Made by a program: the position numbers and the translations under genes. DNA of 64,000 bases from Euptelea pleiosperma (taxonomy: Eukaryota; Streptophyta; Magnoliopsida; Ranunculales; Eupteleaceae): assembly GCA_035048495.1 (NCBI GenBank), contig CM068540.1:5378829-5442828 (forward strand), written 5' to 3'. Position 1 is the stretch's first letter; every line of letters starts with the position of its first letter. This document shows, piece after piece, positions 22,425 through 34,672 of this stretch. A model generated the notes under the pieces. That model was not told the DNA's origin, did no database searches, and saw only the letters and a program-made list of their open reading frames with translations.

Positions 22425-25400
22425 ACGATCGGGGGACAACAATTTCATACAACATTTTTGACAACAATTTTGGCATATCCACATGTAAGATGAATCAATG
22501 GTTGATTTTTGGTGAGGATGATCTCCTCACCATATAGATCACCCCTACAAAAAATCAGCCCATTCCGAAATTTCCAACCCCATCAAATGTGGTTTTCAAG
22601 TTAACGATAAAAATAGACGGTCCATAATCCTTCAACTTGTAAACCAGTCTACGAATATCATAATAATTTAAATTTTTGTAAGTATGATCTCATCACCATA
22701 GAGATTGTCCTCTCCAAAAATCATCCCATTCCAATTCTAATCTATAAATTGGCTAGCACCAATTTTTGTTGTAAAAAACATTGTCCCCTGATCCTAACCC
22801 TATATGTATATATATTAAATATAAAAAAGGCCTTATATGGAAATTTTGCCTTAGGCCTCAACTTGCATCGAGACGGCACTGCATGGGTATACCCATACGC
22901 GCCAGTTAAAATTGAGATAAATCCCAAGGGGTTACTCAGAAACCTCCACTTCCTGAGGCGGATCTGAAATTTGACAATTTCTGCAAAGTCCAATCGATTG
23001 TACTGCACGGATGGGTTTTTGTACGTGAAGGCAATCGATTGTACTCAGATCCAATAGATCGTAAACTTTAGAAGTTCTATCCCGGATAGTCTAATCGGTT
23101 GTAGAGTAAACTCTAATTGATTGTACTCTATGAAGGTTCTGTCCTGTAGAGTCCACTTGATTGTACTCAGAGAGTCCAATCGATTGAACTTCCCTTAGTC
23201 ATTATTTTTACTTTTTTTAGTACGAAATGACTTGGGTTAGTCCTTTGACTTGGTTCAACCATTAATAAGATTTTAATCACCTATTCCTATGGTCACTAAG
23301 TCACTTACCTTCCTATGCGAGTGGACATGATCTTCAACATGCGAATAATAATTACTTAGATGACTCAAGTCGTCAACCATCTAATTCTTGCAATATTCAT
23401 CTTTTAGTCTCCACGTAGTCAACAAAGAATGCGTACCACGATATTTTTGAAGCTACACAGGTGCTCGTAGGAATGGTTACAAGAATGTTTATGTCATACG
23501 GAATCTTTGTCAAAACTAGAATAAGAAATTATTCTTTACAATAGGAATTTGAGCATTATTGAGCGTTATTTGGGTGCAAAGATCCAAAGGTTGTAAATCA
23601 CTAATCAGGCTGATTTTTTGTTTTATAGGTCCAACGAGGGACTAGCCAAACATCCATACGGTCAGCATCCACTAAGTGTGTGCCATTGCTTGTATTTTGC
23701 ATTGTGACATAAGTTTTACTCTCATCGAAGGTCTACCCTCTAAATTGAGTAAAATTTCTATCACAAGATGTTGTGACCGAAGCCGGTCACATCCCACAAT
23801 ACGAGCCACATGGCACACTATTAGAGGGCACCGACCGTATGGATGTTTGGCCAGTCCCTTGGTGGACTTGCAAACTAAAAATGAGTATGAGTAGTGATTT
23901 ACAACCTTTGGATCTTTACACCCAAATGACGCTCAATAATGCTCAAATTACTACGGTTAGAATCAACCCATGAAAAAACTTCAATCCAATGCTTAGAAAT
24001 CACTAATCGTTGTGGTAACTTTTTATAATTGATACACTCCCAGTATGCAATTTTTTTATTAGGAAGAAGAAACGTAGTAACTTTTTATGTTTAAAATCTT
24101 GCATGAAGATTCTTATGTGGCAACTTTTTACAAATTATGGTAATTATTTTTATTGATGTTAGTAACTTTTTTCATTGATGCTACTCTCCCTCGGACTTCT
24201 CTTCTTAGAGGAGACAGTTGCGTCGATCAACATAAATAAGATTTCGCGCACCAAAGTTTAGTAACTTCTTGTACTCACTGAAGAAAATTTTCTTTGACGG
24301 GTAAACTGAATTTTATTAAAAGAAAGCTCTAGGTGGATGAGATGGCCTCTAAAGGACAACAAAAACAACATAACAAAAACAAACAAGACAACTAGAAAAC
24401 CCAAAAAATAATTTTTTTTTTCTTCAAAATAATGGCTGTTTGTTTCCATTGCTATGGATAATCTCCATGTATTACTTATTGAGTTTGTTAATTTCTCACT
24501 TATCTGCATTCAATTTTTTGATTTCCAAAATACAGATGCTGAAAGAGAATAAAGATGGATTCAACCTTAGTATACCCCAAGTAAAGGTAGGAGACAATGA
24601 GGATGTAACCTACGAGGCACTCACCACCACATTGAGGAGGGCCATGCAATTCTTTTCGGCTATGCAGACAAGTGACGGGCATTGGGCTGCTGAAATTGCG
24701 GGCTGCTTGTATTTCATGCCTCCCTTTGTAAGTATACTTACACAATCACTTAAAAAGGGTTTGAGTCAGTGGCGGGCCAGAGCCCCTCCCCCCTCCCCCT
24801 CCCTCAACTTTTGAAATCACTATATGGAAAAAGTATGGTAGAAGTAGTAGCGAAGTTAGGGGGCAACTGCACCCCCCTCAACTGGAAGCCATTGGGGTAG
24901 TTGCCCCCCTCAACCGCTCGACCTGCCACCTTGTGACGCCTTGCCCCCTTGAACAAAATCTTGGCTGCACCATTGGTTTGAGTAATAGAGAGGCTAATTC
25001 TTATAAATATTATGAAATGCAGGTCTTTGCGCTATACATTACTGGAACACTTGATACTATGCTATCACCAGAACATAAAAAGGAGACTCTACGCTACATG
25101 TACTATCATCAGGTTTGCTTTTTTTTTTTTTTTTTATTAAAAGAAAGCTCTAGGAGGACGAGGTGGCCTTCCAAGCAAAACAAAAACAACACAAGAAAAA
25201 CAAACAAAACAACTATAAATCCCAACATACCCAACTCTCCAAAACAACAAAAAACAACAAACAAAAAAATGACTCATCCGCTTGTGAATATAGATTGTGT
25301 AGGGGATTCTCGGTCAGACTAACTAACCACATATATTTTGTAGAATGAAGATGGAGGTTGGGGATTTCATATTGAGGGCCATAGCACCATGTTCGGTACG

Positions 25401-28400
25401 ATATTGAACTACATTTGTATACGCATGCTAGGAGAAGGGTCTGATGGTGGTGAAGACAATGCCTGTGCAAGAGGTCGAAAATGGATCCTTGATCATGGTG
25501 GTGCAACATTGATACCATCTTGGGGAAAGACTTGGCTTTCGGTAGGGCCATTTAAAACACTTATGGTTTCCTTCTATGGGGTCTCTACCAAATCTAATAA
25601 TGTTAGCAGTGGTGGAGCCAAAAGGGACCAAGGGGGCATGTGCCCCCCTCAACTTTCAAAATCCAAAAATTTATTTTATTTTATTTCCAAAAGTACCCTT
25701 AAATTTTAATTTAGTGCCCCCTTCAGATTTTAATCCTTTAAAATCTAGCACACCCACCGTGAACAAAGTCCTGACTCTGCCGTTTGAATGTTAGTATCGT
25801 TCATTGACTTGATCTTTCTTTTGCGTTGTAGATACTTGGAGTGTATGAGTGGTCAGGCTGCAACCCAATGCCGCCAGAGTTTTGGCTTTTTCCTTCCTAT
25901 CTCCCTATGCATCCAGGTTTACACCAATCACCCTTAATTCTAATTAGTGACCTAAAAGAACTCTAGTTTTCTCAAATCTAAATCTTATTATTCCTATACA
26001 ATGCAGCAAAGATGTGGTGTTATTGTCGCTTGACTTACATGCCCATGTCATATTTATATGGGAAAAGGTTTGTGGGCCCAATCACAGATCTCATTCTAGC
26101 ATTGAGGGAAGAGCTTCACATTCAACCTTACCATGAAATAAATTGGAATAAGGCACGACATTCGTGTGCAAAGGTTGGTAACATCTAATCCACTATGATA
26201 TTTGCATAATCTTTTAATCACAACATGGTTATTTAGTTATATTCCTAAATTGTTATTGTAGGAGGATCTTTACTTCCCCCATCCATTGGTACAAGATTTG
26301 ATCTGGGATTCTCTTTACATGTTTATTGAGCCTCTTCTAACATGGTGGCCCTTATCCACGTTTAGAGAGAAGGCTCTTCAAGTAACTATGAAGCACATTC
26401 ATTACGAAGATGAGACTAGTCGATACATGACAATTGGATGTGTTGAAAAGGTAATGTATATAGTAACAAAAAGTTGTAAAATACTCATCAAATTGGAAGA
26501 ATATAAAGATGCAAAACTTGGGTTGAGTTTCATTGCCTAGCATTAGAAGAGATGGTTCATAAAATTTACTTCTATCCCCTCTAGCCGGCTGGTTCCTTAG
26601 CTCACTCCAAATAGTTGTCCTTGTTAGCTAGCGGTAAATGGAATAACCAATCGAGTGAGTTAAGGGCGGTGGGAAAGGACCGACATGTCTGCTTAAGAAG
26701 TAGGCGAAGCCATTTCACTTAAGGGTGGCGGGTAGGCGGACGGGAGTGAGGCAGCCCGCAATTCTTGACCAATGGATCAGAATAGAGGAACGAGCTGCTG
26801 ATAGGGATTGGGGGTCACAAGAGGAAGGGGTGAAACCTCGAAACCTAAGTCGCCCAATTATATTTCGCTTCATATAAAAAAAATAAAGTATAATGAACAA
26901 AATCTGAGTATATTTGTTCAGCCTATATTATATTTGAGGAATGCTAGCAAGCAAACCCTTAATGGAGTTACATAGATGGCCCTGCAAAAGACAAGAAAAA
27001 CTGCACTGAAAACCACACCTTAATTTGAATTAAATACATTTTTTCTTTTGCAGAGTTGCATCTGTGCAACTCCATTAAGGGGTTGCTTGCTTGCTGGCAT
27101 TCCTCATTATTTTTTTTATTAAGATAATTATCGTATGTTTCTTTAAATTCTGTAGGCATTATGTATGCTTGCTTGTTGGGTAGAAGATCCAAATTCGGAT
27201 GCATTCAAGAAACATCTTGCCAGGGTTCCAGATTACTTATGGGTTGCTGAAGATGGAATGAGAATGCAGGTTTAGAAACAACTACCAATTTTACTTGGCT
27301 TCTGTTAAGAGTTTCTTATTTCACTTATTTGTTGTTTTAACAAAATGAACAATATAACAATCCAAACAGGTTTTATGTAAATGTTTTGTTTAAATTTAAT
27401 TAATTTTGGGTCTGGGTTTAGCCTATATTGAGTCAGCTTATGATAGAAACACAATATCTTCTATTGAAGTGCTCAAAACTCAATAGTTTGCTTCATGAAA
27501 GTTGAATATGGATTTGTTAGTAGTAGGAATTAAATTTGCTAAGTGACATTTAATTGCAGAGTTTTGGTAGTCAGAATTGGGATACTACTTTTGCCATTCA
27601 AGCACTCATCGCAAGTAATCTTACGGGTGAAATTAGACCCACTCTTAAGAAAGGACATGATTACATAAAAGAATCACAGGTTTCATCTTCATTCCAAAAA
27701 TTATTTCTTACCTTCAACTAGCTACTTTTTTTTTTTTTTTTTCTTTCTTTTCTTTTTTTGGCTTAATTATCATGTATCACTTTATTTCGAAGGTTAAAGA
27801 TAATCCATTTGGTGACTTTCAAAGTATGTACCGTCACATTACAAAAGGATCATGGACTTTCTCAGATCAAGATCATGGGTGGCAAGTCTCAGATTGCACA
27901 GCAGAAGGACTACTGGTAACGAGATCTATTTAAATACTACAATTAAATTTTCAAATAAGTAATTAAACCAGTTAGAAAGATTGTGATATATAGTGTTTTC
28001 TCTATTTGATAGGTTTGTCTCTTGTTCTCACAAATGCCCCCGGAAGTTGTTGGGGAAAAAATGGAACCAGAGCGGCTATATGATTCAGTGAACATCATTC
28101 TTTCCCTGCAAGTAAGGATTAGCTTCCTCCAATATCTATTCTACTCAACTGTCAACCAACATTAATGATCAATCATTAGATTTCTTCTGCACATGATAAC
28201 TTCTCTAATTAAACACACTTGTAATGCAATACTAATCAAGGTTTTCTAATTAAAAGTTGGTAGGAGGATAAAGTGAAATGAATGCCATCGTTTTGCCAGA
28301 AAAAGATATTTGAAAATGATTTTTCATGCAAAAAAATTGCTTATGTAAGAAAAATAGTAACCCAAATTGGCATAAGATTTTGTTTCACAATTTTTACAGT

Positions 28401-31400
28401 TGTTTTAATTACAAGAGAAGCAATAAATTTATTTTAAAACATGTACCTTAAAAATGTCCCATGCTGGTATCAACAAGTTCTCTCATTATGTCACACCCTG
28501 AACTTGGGATCCACAACCTGACCCATAATCCATGGGTTGACCTTGAAGCCCAAGGCTAAGGCACAAGGATAAGGGAATTAAAATTATTTAAACTAGGGAT
28601 TAAGTGTCTATGTTCTCAATCAAGTCAACGTAAGTCCATGAAGGTCAAAGGTCAAAGGTCAAAGTAAATCAATATGAGTTAACTCGAGTCTACCCACACT
28701 CAATCATGTTGTCTCCATCCCATGATGACCACCATCCGATTTACATTAAAAATAGATGAAAAATCTAATTTTAAATCAAAAGAAAATCATCTTTAATTTG
28801 AAAATTAGACTTATTTTAGAAAATTAGAAAATTTGCACAACATATCTGGCTTGTCTATTTTATACAGTATTCGTCAATATGAGTTAGAAAACCTATTGCA
28901 TATCACTGTAAAGAATATTTAATTTCCTATTTAGTAAATTTTAAAAATAGGAGTTAGGAAGGTAGATTATACCAAACATTAGTCGAAAACATTGTAAGAT
29001 TTCTATATTTTGAAAACTAGTTCAACACCTTCGTAGTGTCGAGGTCATAACTTCCTATAGAAAGTTCAACTTTAGACAACTAAAATTTATAGATTTTTCT
29101 ACAAAAATAGTGTACGGTAAAACACTCGTATCTCTTAGGTAACTGATAAGATCTAGGTGATTCTAATTTTGTTTTAATGCTAACTTACAGATCCAACTTT
29201 TAATATTTGATCGAAAGCTAATTCTATATTTTTCCAAAAAGACTGACATCAGAGTTTTTTATAAAAAATAGTAAAACTCAAAAAGGTTTTACAGAACTAC
29301 ACAAGGTTAGAAGAGGACCTTTCCGAAAGTATTTTAAGCTACACATTGGTGTGGAGATACACATGTGAGTTAGAAAAATGTAGGTTTTGGAATCCTCAAA
29401 AATAGTTTTAATGCTAACTTACAGTTCAACTTTTAATATTTGATCTAAAGCTAATTCTATATTTTTCCAAAAAGACCGACATCAGAGATTTTTACTAAAA
29501 ATAGTAAAACTCAAAAAGGTTTTACAGAACTACACAAGGTTAGAAGAGAACCTTTCTGAAAGTATTTTAAGCTACACATTGGTGTTGAGATACACATGTG
29601 AGTTAGAAAAATGTAGGCTTTGGAATGCTAAAAAATAGTGACCACAGCCCAAGTTATGCCAAAATAGGGATATCTATACAGTAATACCCAAACTAAAATA
29701 TTAAGAAAAAGTGCTAGTGCTTTAATTCAATTTGAAATCGCCTTCAATTCAATTTTAAAACTTGTTCAAATTACAACCCATGGTATGAGTCAAATTCCTA
29801 AACATAATCTCTATGACAAAAAATACTTAAAAGCAAAGAACAACCTATACATGGATCTAATAAAATAAACACAAACAAATAACTAAGTCCTCTGGCTGCT
29901 GGTCCATCTGGTATTGCTGCAAATTATGTTAGATAGGAGTGAACTTAACATGCTTAATTAGAAGCCTTTCACCACCACCCATAATTGATTAAATAATGGT
30001 AAAATCCATAGAAGGTTAGTAAACCAGATATATATGCCTCAATAACAACTAAAATCAAACAATCAAACTTATCAGGTAAATCTTAAAACTTTAATTAATG
30101 ATCCAAAATAAATATAATAATGCATGACAAGGCTAAATACGAAGCTTTCTTATCGGCGAGTCATGCCGTAATTCTACTATGAATATCCAAGAGAGTTTCG
30201 GGTCTTTCACCATTGGGAGCATGATGTCCGGTCCCATTGCTTTTTAGAGATGTTCTTAAAATTTGAGAGAGCATCTAAGGGGTCTAGCTAAACAACGATA
30301 CAATCAAACTTAAATAAAATAAATAAATAATCGTGAGCCCCACTACATCTCTATTAATCAGAATAATAACAATGTATAAGGTTTGAATTAACACATGCAA
30401 TAATAAATAATAACCCATCAGAGATGCAATTAAAATAAATGAGATTTTGTAACCTAAAAACACATGCATATAATAATAAATAATTTTAAAAATAAATTAA
30501 AGCATAAGATTGACAATGAAATCCTACCTTTATGCATAAAAAATCATATTTTTTGTTGGATCTTCTCTTCTTTTCTTCTCATTCTTCAATGTTTTTTTCT
30601 TGGAGTATTTTCTAATAATGAAGGCTTCAAACTTTAATAAAGGATAAAAAGAAAGAGTTTAAAGCTTCTAGATGAGTAACCATAATAGGAGATTAATTTT
30701 GCTACTTTGTGAGTATTTTCTCTTCACAAGGCTTATTAATATAAATAGAGCTACAAGTGAGGACTTTTTTAGATTGTGGGGGAGGATTGGAGTTCTCCTA
30801 TAACAAGTTGGGTTGGTCGTTGGAGATGGAAACTAAGTGCAAAAGAGTCTCCAATAACTTGTTGTAGTGCGAGATACAATTAATTAAATAATAATAATTT
30901 TAGAAATATAAAGCAATAATATGTGCCTCAAAATATTCTCCAACATGGACCCCACCAAGGCCTAGCAAACCTAAATTATTTAATCTTGTATAAATTAAAT
31001 ACCTAAATTTCATACCTGATTATGGAACCCAAAAATAGTAAAATTATAAATTTTTATTAGATGATGATTTGACCCACATAAACTATGGATTCCAAGACAT
31101 CAAACAGATCGCGACATCAACATCTAGGTAAAACGTTATGCTCCGGACATTAAAAAATGTATTAAATTATTTGAGTATTTAAATGATGGAAATACTAACT
31201 TAGAATTTTTCAAAAATCTTCAAAAAGTTGTAGATGACTTCTAACATAATAAACCCTAATTAAAATGTACAGGTCACAATAAACTCTAATTACAAAATAC
31301 CCTTCCGATAGGAAATTATCAGAAAACTCTCCAAATTCGTAGATAGTCTTTAGAGATATTGGTTTGACCTAACAATTTTTTTTCATGTATTTTAGAAAGT

Positions 31401-33721
31401 AAAATCATTAAGTCAACCCTAGGTTGTATAGTTACCAAAATTTCCTTTGAAAGAAAGAAAATTATGGGTGCTATTAGCATGACCTATACTAAGGTTCATA
31501 CCTGTTAGGGGTTTAGAAAACTAATGTTATTACATGTTATGTATGATTGCAGAGTAAAAATGGTGGTTTCGCAGCCTGGGAGCCAGTAACAGGACATGAT
31601 TGGTTGGAGGTAACTTTTTGTAGATATTGAAATTACTCTTTAGTTTTCAGTAAAATATATTTGCAAAGTTTGGTTCAAGAAAAAAATCTTTGATTCCAAA
31701 AGGTCTTGGATATACATATAACTTTATTATATAATAATTAATATTTTCTGGGTTTCTGTTATAGGTTCTCAATCCTACAGAATTTCTGGAGTCTATTGTT
31801 GTTGAGCATGAGTAAGACTTCCTTATATATTCATGATTAAGTGTTATATTGCTTCAACATTTTGTATGCACTCCTTAACATGAGTTGTTGGTGGTGTGCC
31901 AGACATGTTGAATGCACTGCATCAGCAATCCAAGCTCTAATGTTGTTTAAGAAATTATATCCTGAACATCGAAAGAATGAAATAGAGAGTTCCATCGTAA
32001 AAGCAGTACATTATATTGAAGATAAGCAAATGCCTGATGGTTCGTGGTATGTTTTTTATCTATCCATGCACAATAAAGGTTACAAGCTTATATGATCTAA
32101 TAGGCTTAGCTTTTCTTCTCTTGTGTTTTGTATTAAACTTGAGATTGTTCAACCAATGATTATGTTTTTTGGAGTTTCACTCTATGCATATGAAGAACTA
32201 TTATGGCTAATCCAGAACATCCATCTGATAGACGATCTTTTAGAGTGGCCATATTGATGGTGCCCTATTAATGACATGGCTATATGTTACCATGTATTGT
32301 ACTTTTCCCCTACATGAGATGCCTATTCTACATGGAGAGAAGCTGTGGTAGTGAAACATATGGACCCTTTTGGGTCTGCACCCTCAGCAGCCACGTCTAA
32401 AAGTGTACTTCTTGCCAAGTTTTCTAATAATCTTATCATAGGGGTTTATTAATATCAAGATATTAAGAAATTCAGTAAGTTTCAAACTCATCTGAATATT
32501 ACACTCTTGACCATGATTAGACCGACTACAAAGTTTGCAAGTTATCTAAAATGATTTCAGCTTAGAAATTTTGATCAATAGCCATTATATGAAAATTATT
32601 TGCATAGGTATGGAAACTGGGGAATCTGCTTCATCTATGGCACATGGTTTGCACTACGAGGGCTAGCAGCTGCTGAGAAGACCGTCAACAATAGCCCAAT
32701 TGTTCGTAAAGCTTGTCAGTTTTTACTATCAACACAATTATCTTTTGGTGGTTGGGGAGAGAGTTATCGTTCATGCCCAGACAAGGTAATATTTTTGAAT
32801 GAAGAAAATGAAGATCTAATCCAATATTTGTAGTAGTTCAATTCTCTAGAATGAGGAAACAACTCAAAAGTATTTGATGTTCCATTCATTTCTTTATGTT
32901 TTAAATCTCAATGTTGGGTGGTAAAACAGGTATTTAGACCTCTAGAAGGTAATCGATCAAATTTGGTACATACTGCGTGGGCTATGTTGGGTCTTATTAA
33001 TGCAGGGCAGGTTAGTTTGAAGTTTAACATAAGTACTTACCTGGTGCTCATAGCTTTGAAACTATTTGTACTTAGAGTAACGATCTATATTATTTGTTAT
33101 ACAAATGTAAGTCCTTATTGTTCTCAAAATGAAAATTAGGTAAATAAGTTTCTCTCTAGAAATACTAATTTCTTAAATGCTGCTTGGTAACTAGGCTGAG
33201 CGAGACCCAGCACCTTTGCATCGTGCAGCAAAGGTACTGATTAATATGCAGATGGAAAATGGTGATTTTCCCCAACAGGTAACTCACTAGGACGCATAGC
33301 CATAATATTAATTAAAAAAGTTGAAAATGTCTACATAAAGTTATATATGTTGATATTTGTTGTAAGTCTTTCTTTGGTTTCTCTTCTAAAATTTATCTAT
33401 AAAGAATGCATGATATTCTTTGACGAACTCCTCAATACAACAAGAGAAAAATGAACCTCTTAATCAATAGAACCTACAAAAGGAGTACGATTGTTCATTA
33501 CGAATATCCAAGATGAGAAACTTTGGTTTCTCTTATTTTTCCTACCAATCATTTTTTTATTTCTTATCTTGTCTAACTCCACTGGTTATTTATCACAGGA
33601 AATTACAGGAGTTTTCATGAAAAATAGTATGCTACACTATGCAGCATTTAGAAACATCTTCCCATTGTGGGCTCTTGGAGAATATCATCGACGTGTTCCA
33701 TTGCCTTCTCAAAATCTCTAA
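20936..33721 (+). CDS. Oxidosqualene cyclase, beta-amyrin-synthase type (complete, 18 exons)
   Basis: Cyclises 2,3-oxidosqualene to a triterpene scaffold; the family is ER-membrane associated. Exons: 20936-21142, 24536-24727, 25023-25112, 25344-25541, 25832-25916, 26007-26173, 26262-26450, 27156-27269, 27560-27679, 27793-27915, 28013-28111, 31553-31609, 31765-31811, 31903-32046, 32608-32785, 32930-33010, 33195-33278, 33599-33721. All introns are GT-AG, the joins stay in frame, and the sum is 2298 bp (765 residues plus stop), the usual family length. Start [10 protein letters not shown] and end [10 protein letters not shown] match the family. DCTAE (catalytic Asp about residue 488) lies at 27892-27906. 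MWCYCR (residues 260-265) fits beta-amyrin-type enzymes; cycloartenol synthases have His in place of Tyr and many lupeol synthases have Leu in place of Trp. QW motifs include [23 protein letters not shown] and GGWGESY. Odd points: His564 where the family has Tyr (E-H-V-E-C-T), and L-L-V-C-L-L-F after DCTAE. Product specificity cannot be fixed from sequence. Confidence 0.93.
21285..21560. mobile_element. Fold-back element, subfamily A'
   Basis: Arms with CACCCCTTGTTGGATATACA and CACCAATAGGTGGGCTGAACATCC and the paired ATCAATCTGATTGGTTATCTTTAGCC / AGAAATCATCAATCAAGCAG inner arms. Non-coding. Confidence 0.6.
21690..22800. mobile_element. Cluster of family C fold-back elements
   Basis: Three near-tandem copies (starting near 21890, 22140 and 22440) of a unit containing TTTTGGCGTACCCACATGGA, GATGATCTCCTCACCATAT, CCCATTCCGAAATTTCTAACCCCATCAAATG and GTAAACCAGTCTA. 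Ends of the type GATCGGGGGACAACAATTTC and GTTGTCCCCCGATCC are visible at about 21835, 21857, 22427 and 22783. Full-length copies elsewhere: 46846-47186 and 48000-48355. Confidence 0.7.
22388..22421. repeat. (AT)17 microsatellite
   Basis: Uninterrupted AT dinucleotides inside the family C cluster. Confidence 0.95.
22980..23540 (-). mobile_element. Truncated Copia-like LTR (5' part)
   Basis: Ends TTCTTTACA on the plus strand, that is TGTAAAGAA as the LTR start on the minus strand. Matches the 5' third of the LTRs at 35759-37279 and 39869-41455, including the CACTAAGTCACTTACCTTCCTA and CTTTTAGTCTYCACGTAGTC segments and CAATCGATTG motifs. Confidence 0.75.
23541..24010. mobile_element. Family A fold-back arms
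   Basis: 23541-23715 is a right half (GGTGCAAAGATCCAAAGG... to ...GTGTGCCATTGCTTGTATTTTGC). 23745-24010 is a left half (GAGTAAAATTTCTATCACA, ACGAGCCACATGGCACAC, GGATGTTTGGCCAGTCCC). They face outward, so this is probably two truncated insertions. Confidence 0.6.
24284..24425 (-). mobile_element. LINE-like 3' end
   Basis: Contains TTTTATTAAAAGAAAGCTCTAGG and an AACAAAAACAA-rich stretch on the plus strand; read on the minus strand it ends CCTAGAGCTTTCTTTTAATAAAA, as plant LINE 3' ends do. A second copy is at 25118-25252. Confidence 0.55.
24758..24975. repeat. CCCCCCTCAA-type repeat in cyclase intron 2
   Basis: Contains GTGGCGGGCCAGAGCCCC, GGGGGCAACTGCACCCCCCTCAA and TTGCCCCCTTGAACAAAATC; related to 25606-25795 and, in the other orientation, 52745-52990. 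Confidence 0.5.
25118..25252 (-). mobile_element. LINE-like 3' end in cyclase intron 3
   Basis: Starts with a T17 run on the plus strand (a poly-A tail on the minus strand) followed by ATTAAAAGAAAGCTCTAGGAGG and the same CAAAACAAAAACAACA stretch as 24284-24425. Confidence 0.6.
25606..25795. repeat. Miniature element in cyclase intron 4
   Basis: GTGGTGGAGCCAAAAGGGACCAAGGGGGCATGTGCCCCCC-type left side and TGAACAAAGTCCTGACTCTGCC right side; a common plant repeat type, here about 190 bp. Confidence 0.5.
26936..27105. mobile_element. Family B inverted-repeat element in cyclase intron 7
   Basis: Ends GAGGAATGCTAGCAAGCAA and (reverse complement) GAGGAATGCCAGCAAGCAA with inner arms CCCTTAATGGAGTT/AACTCCATTAAGG. 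Flanks ATTATATTT (26927-26935) and ATTATTTTT (27106-27114) look like a 9-bp target duplication with one mismatch. Confidence 0.8.
28112..31552 (+). other. Cyclase intron 11, 3.4 kb, with a direct duplication
   Basis: The longest intron of the gene. From about 28491 (TGTCACACCCTGAACTTGGGATCC) the sequence looks like a degraded Gypsy-type LTR or a related element, but I could not define its other end. It contains a direct duplication at 29171-29639. No exon seen. Confidence 0.6.
29171..29639 (+). repeat. Tandem duplication, unit about 234 bp, in intron 11
   Basis: Copies start at GTTTTAATGCTAACTTACAG (29171 and 29405). They share AAAGCTAATTCTATATTTTTCC, AAGGTTTTACAGAACTACAC and AGATACACATGTGAGTTAG and are nearly identical over their length. 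Confidence 0.85.
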
Positions 33722-33824
33722 AGTCATCAACTTCTGTATTTCCACCTATTCAAATTAACAAAATAACAATGATTTTTCATTTATTCTTAACCCTAGACTA
33801 TGCTTTACATGCATGCATGGATAT

Positions 33825-33826
<2 letters not shown>

Positions 33827-33865
<39 letters not shown>

Positions 33866-33870
33866 TATAT
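33827..33870. repeat. (AT)n microsatellite just after the cyclase stop
   Basis: About 40 bp of AT dinucleotides with one C interruption, 105 bp downstream of the stop codon. Confidence 0.9.
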
Positions 33871-34044
33871 GTATTGTCACTATATTGCTCATAATAAATG
33901 CTAATAATAAGTTTCCATTGTTGTCTCTTGCTTAAGTGGTTAAACCCTACCCTATTCATTTGATGGATACATTGGTGAAGATACAACATGGAGTCTATAC
34001 TACTTTAAAGCCAAAACTCGGGTTAGGGCATGCCCCCTCACATG

Positions 34045-34345
34045 GGCTTCACAAGAAGCTCATCAGTAATGATGAGTGACCTAGTATGAGCCACATGGTA
34101 CCCTCTTAGAGACCACTGACCATATGAATGTTTGACCATCCTTAGGTTGACGTACCAAATATCAACTTGATTAGTGACTTCAAACCTTTGGATTTGAGTT
34201 CCGATCCCCAAAGGTATGAAATCACGTGAGTTCCCTAGATGTAAGTCCATTTAGGGATTGACCGAATATCCATACGGTCAATGGTCTCTAAGAGTATGCC
34301 ACGTGGCTCATATTATGGTTCTTCATCAATGTTGATGAAGCCCCT
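34045..34345. mobile_element. Fold-back element, family A
   Basis: Ends GGGCTTCACAAGAAGCTCATCA and TTGATGAAGCCCCTGC region; arms ATGAGCCACATGGTACCCTC and GTATGCCACGTGGCTCAT pair around a loop near 34200. Confidence 0.65.
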
Positions 34346-34672
34346 GCAATCACTCACATGCAATGACTTATAGAGGTTTAAGTAATTAACAATACGGGGG
34401 CACATGGGCTAGGCCTAAGCTTAGCTTTATAGTGAGTAAGAAGTTGGGTTCAGCAGTTGGTAGTTAAAATATGAGAGATGAGGCTCAACAACCATGATGC
34501 ACTTAACCTTCACCCAAAGTTGGGGTGCCTTTTAAATTCAAAATAAATTGGTCGGGCCTAATCAAGGTCAGACACATAACACCGTGGTAGTATTACTGCT
34601 AGAACACCTACGGTGGCTTTCACTATGAGTGTGATGTCATCCAATGGAGAATCTTCTTTGAGGGCGATGTCA

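Larger units (their letters stand above)
21143..24535 (+). other. Cyclase intron 1, packed with mobile elements
   Basis: 3.4-kb first intron. In order it holds an A' fold-back element (about 21285-21560), a cluster of family C elements (about 21690-22800) with an (AT)17 tract, the end of a Copia-like LTR (about 22980-23540), family A arms (23540-24010) and a LINE-like 3' end (24284-24425). No exon seen. Confidence 0.8.

Noticed and set aside
33798..33989. Tyr/Ile-rich open frames after the cyclase
   Set aside because: Translation of an AT microsatellite.
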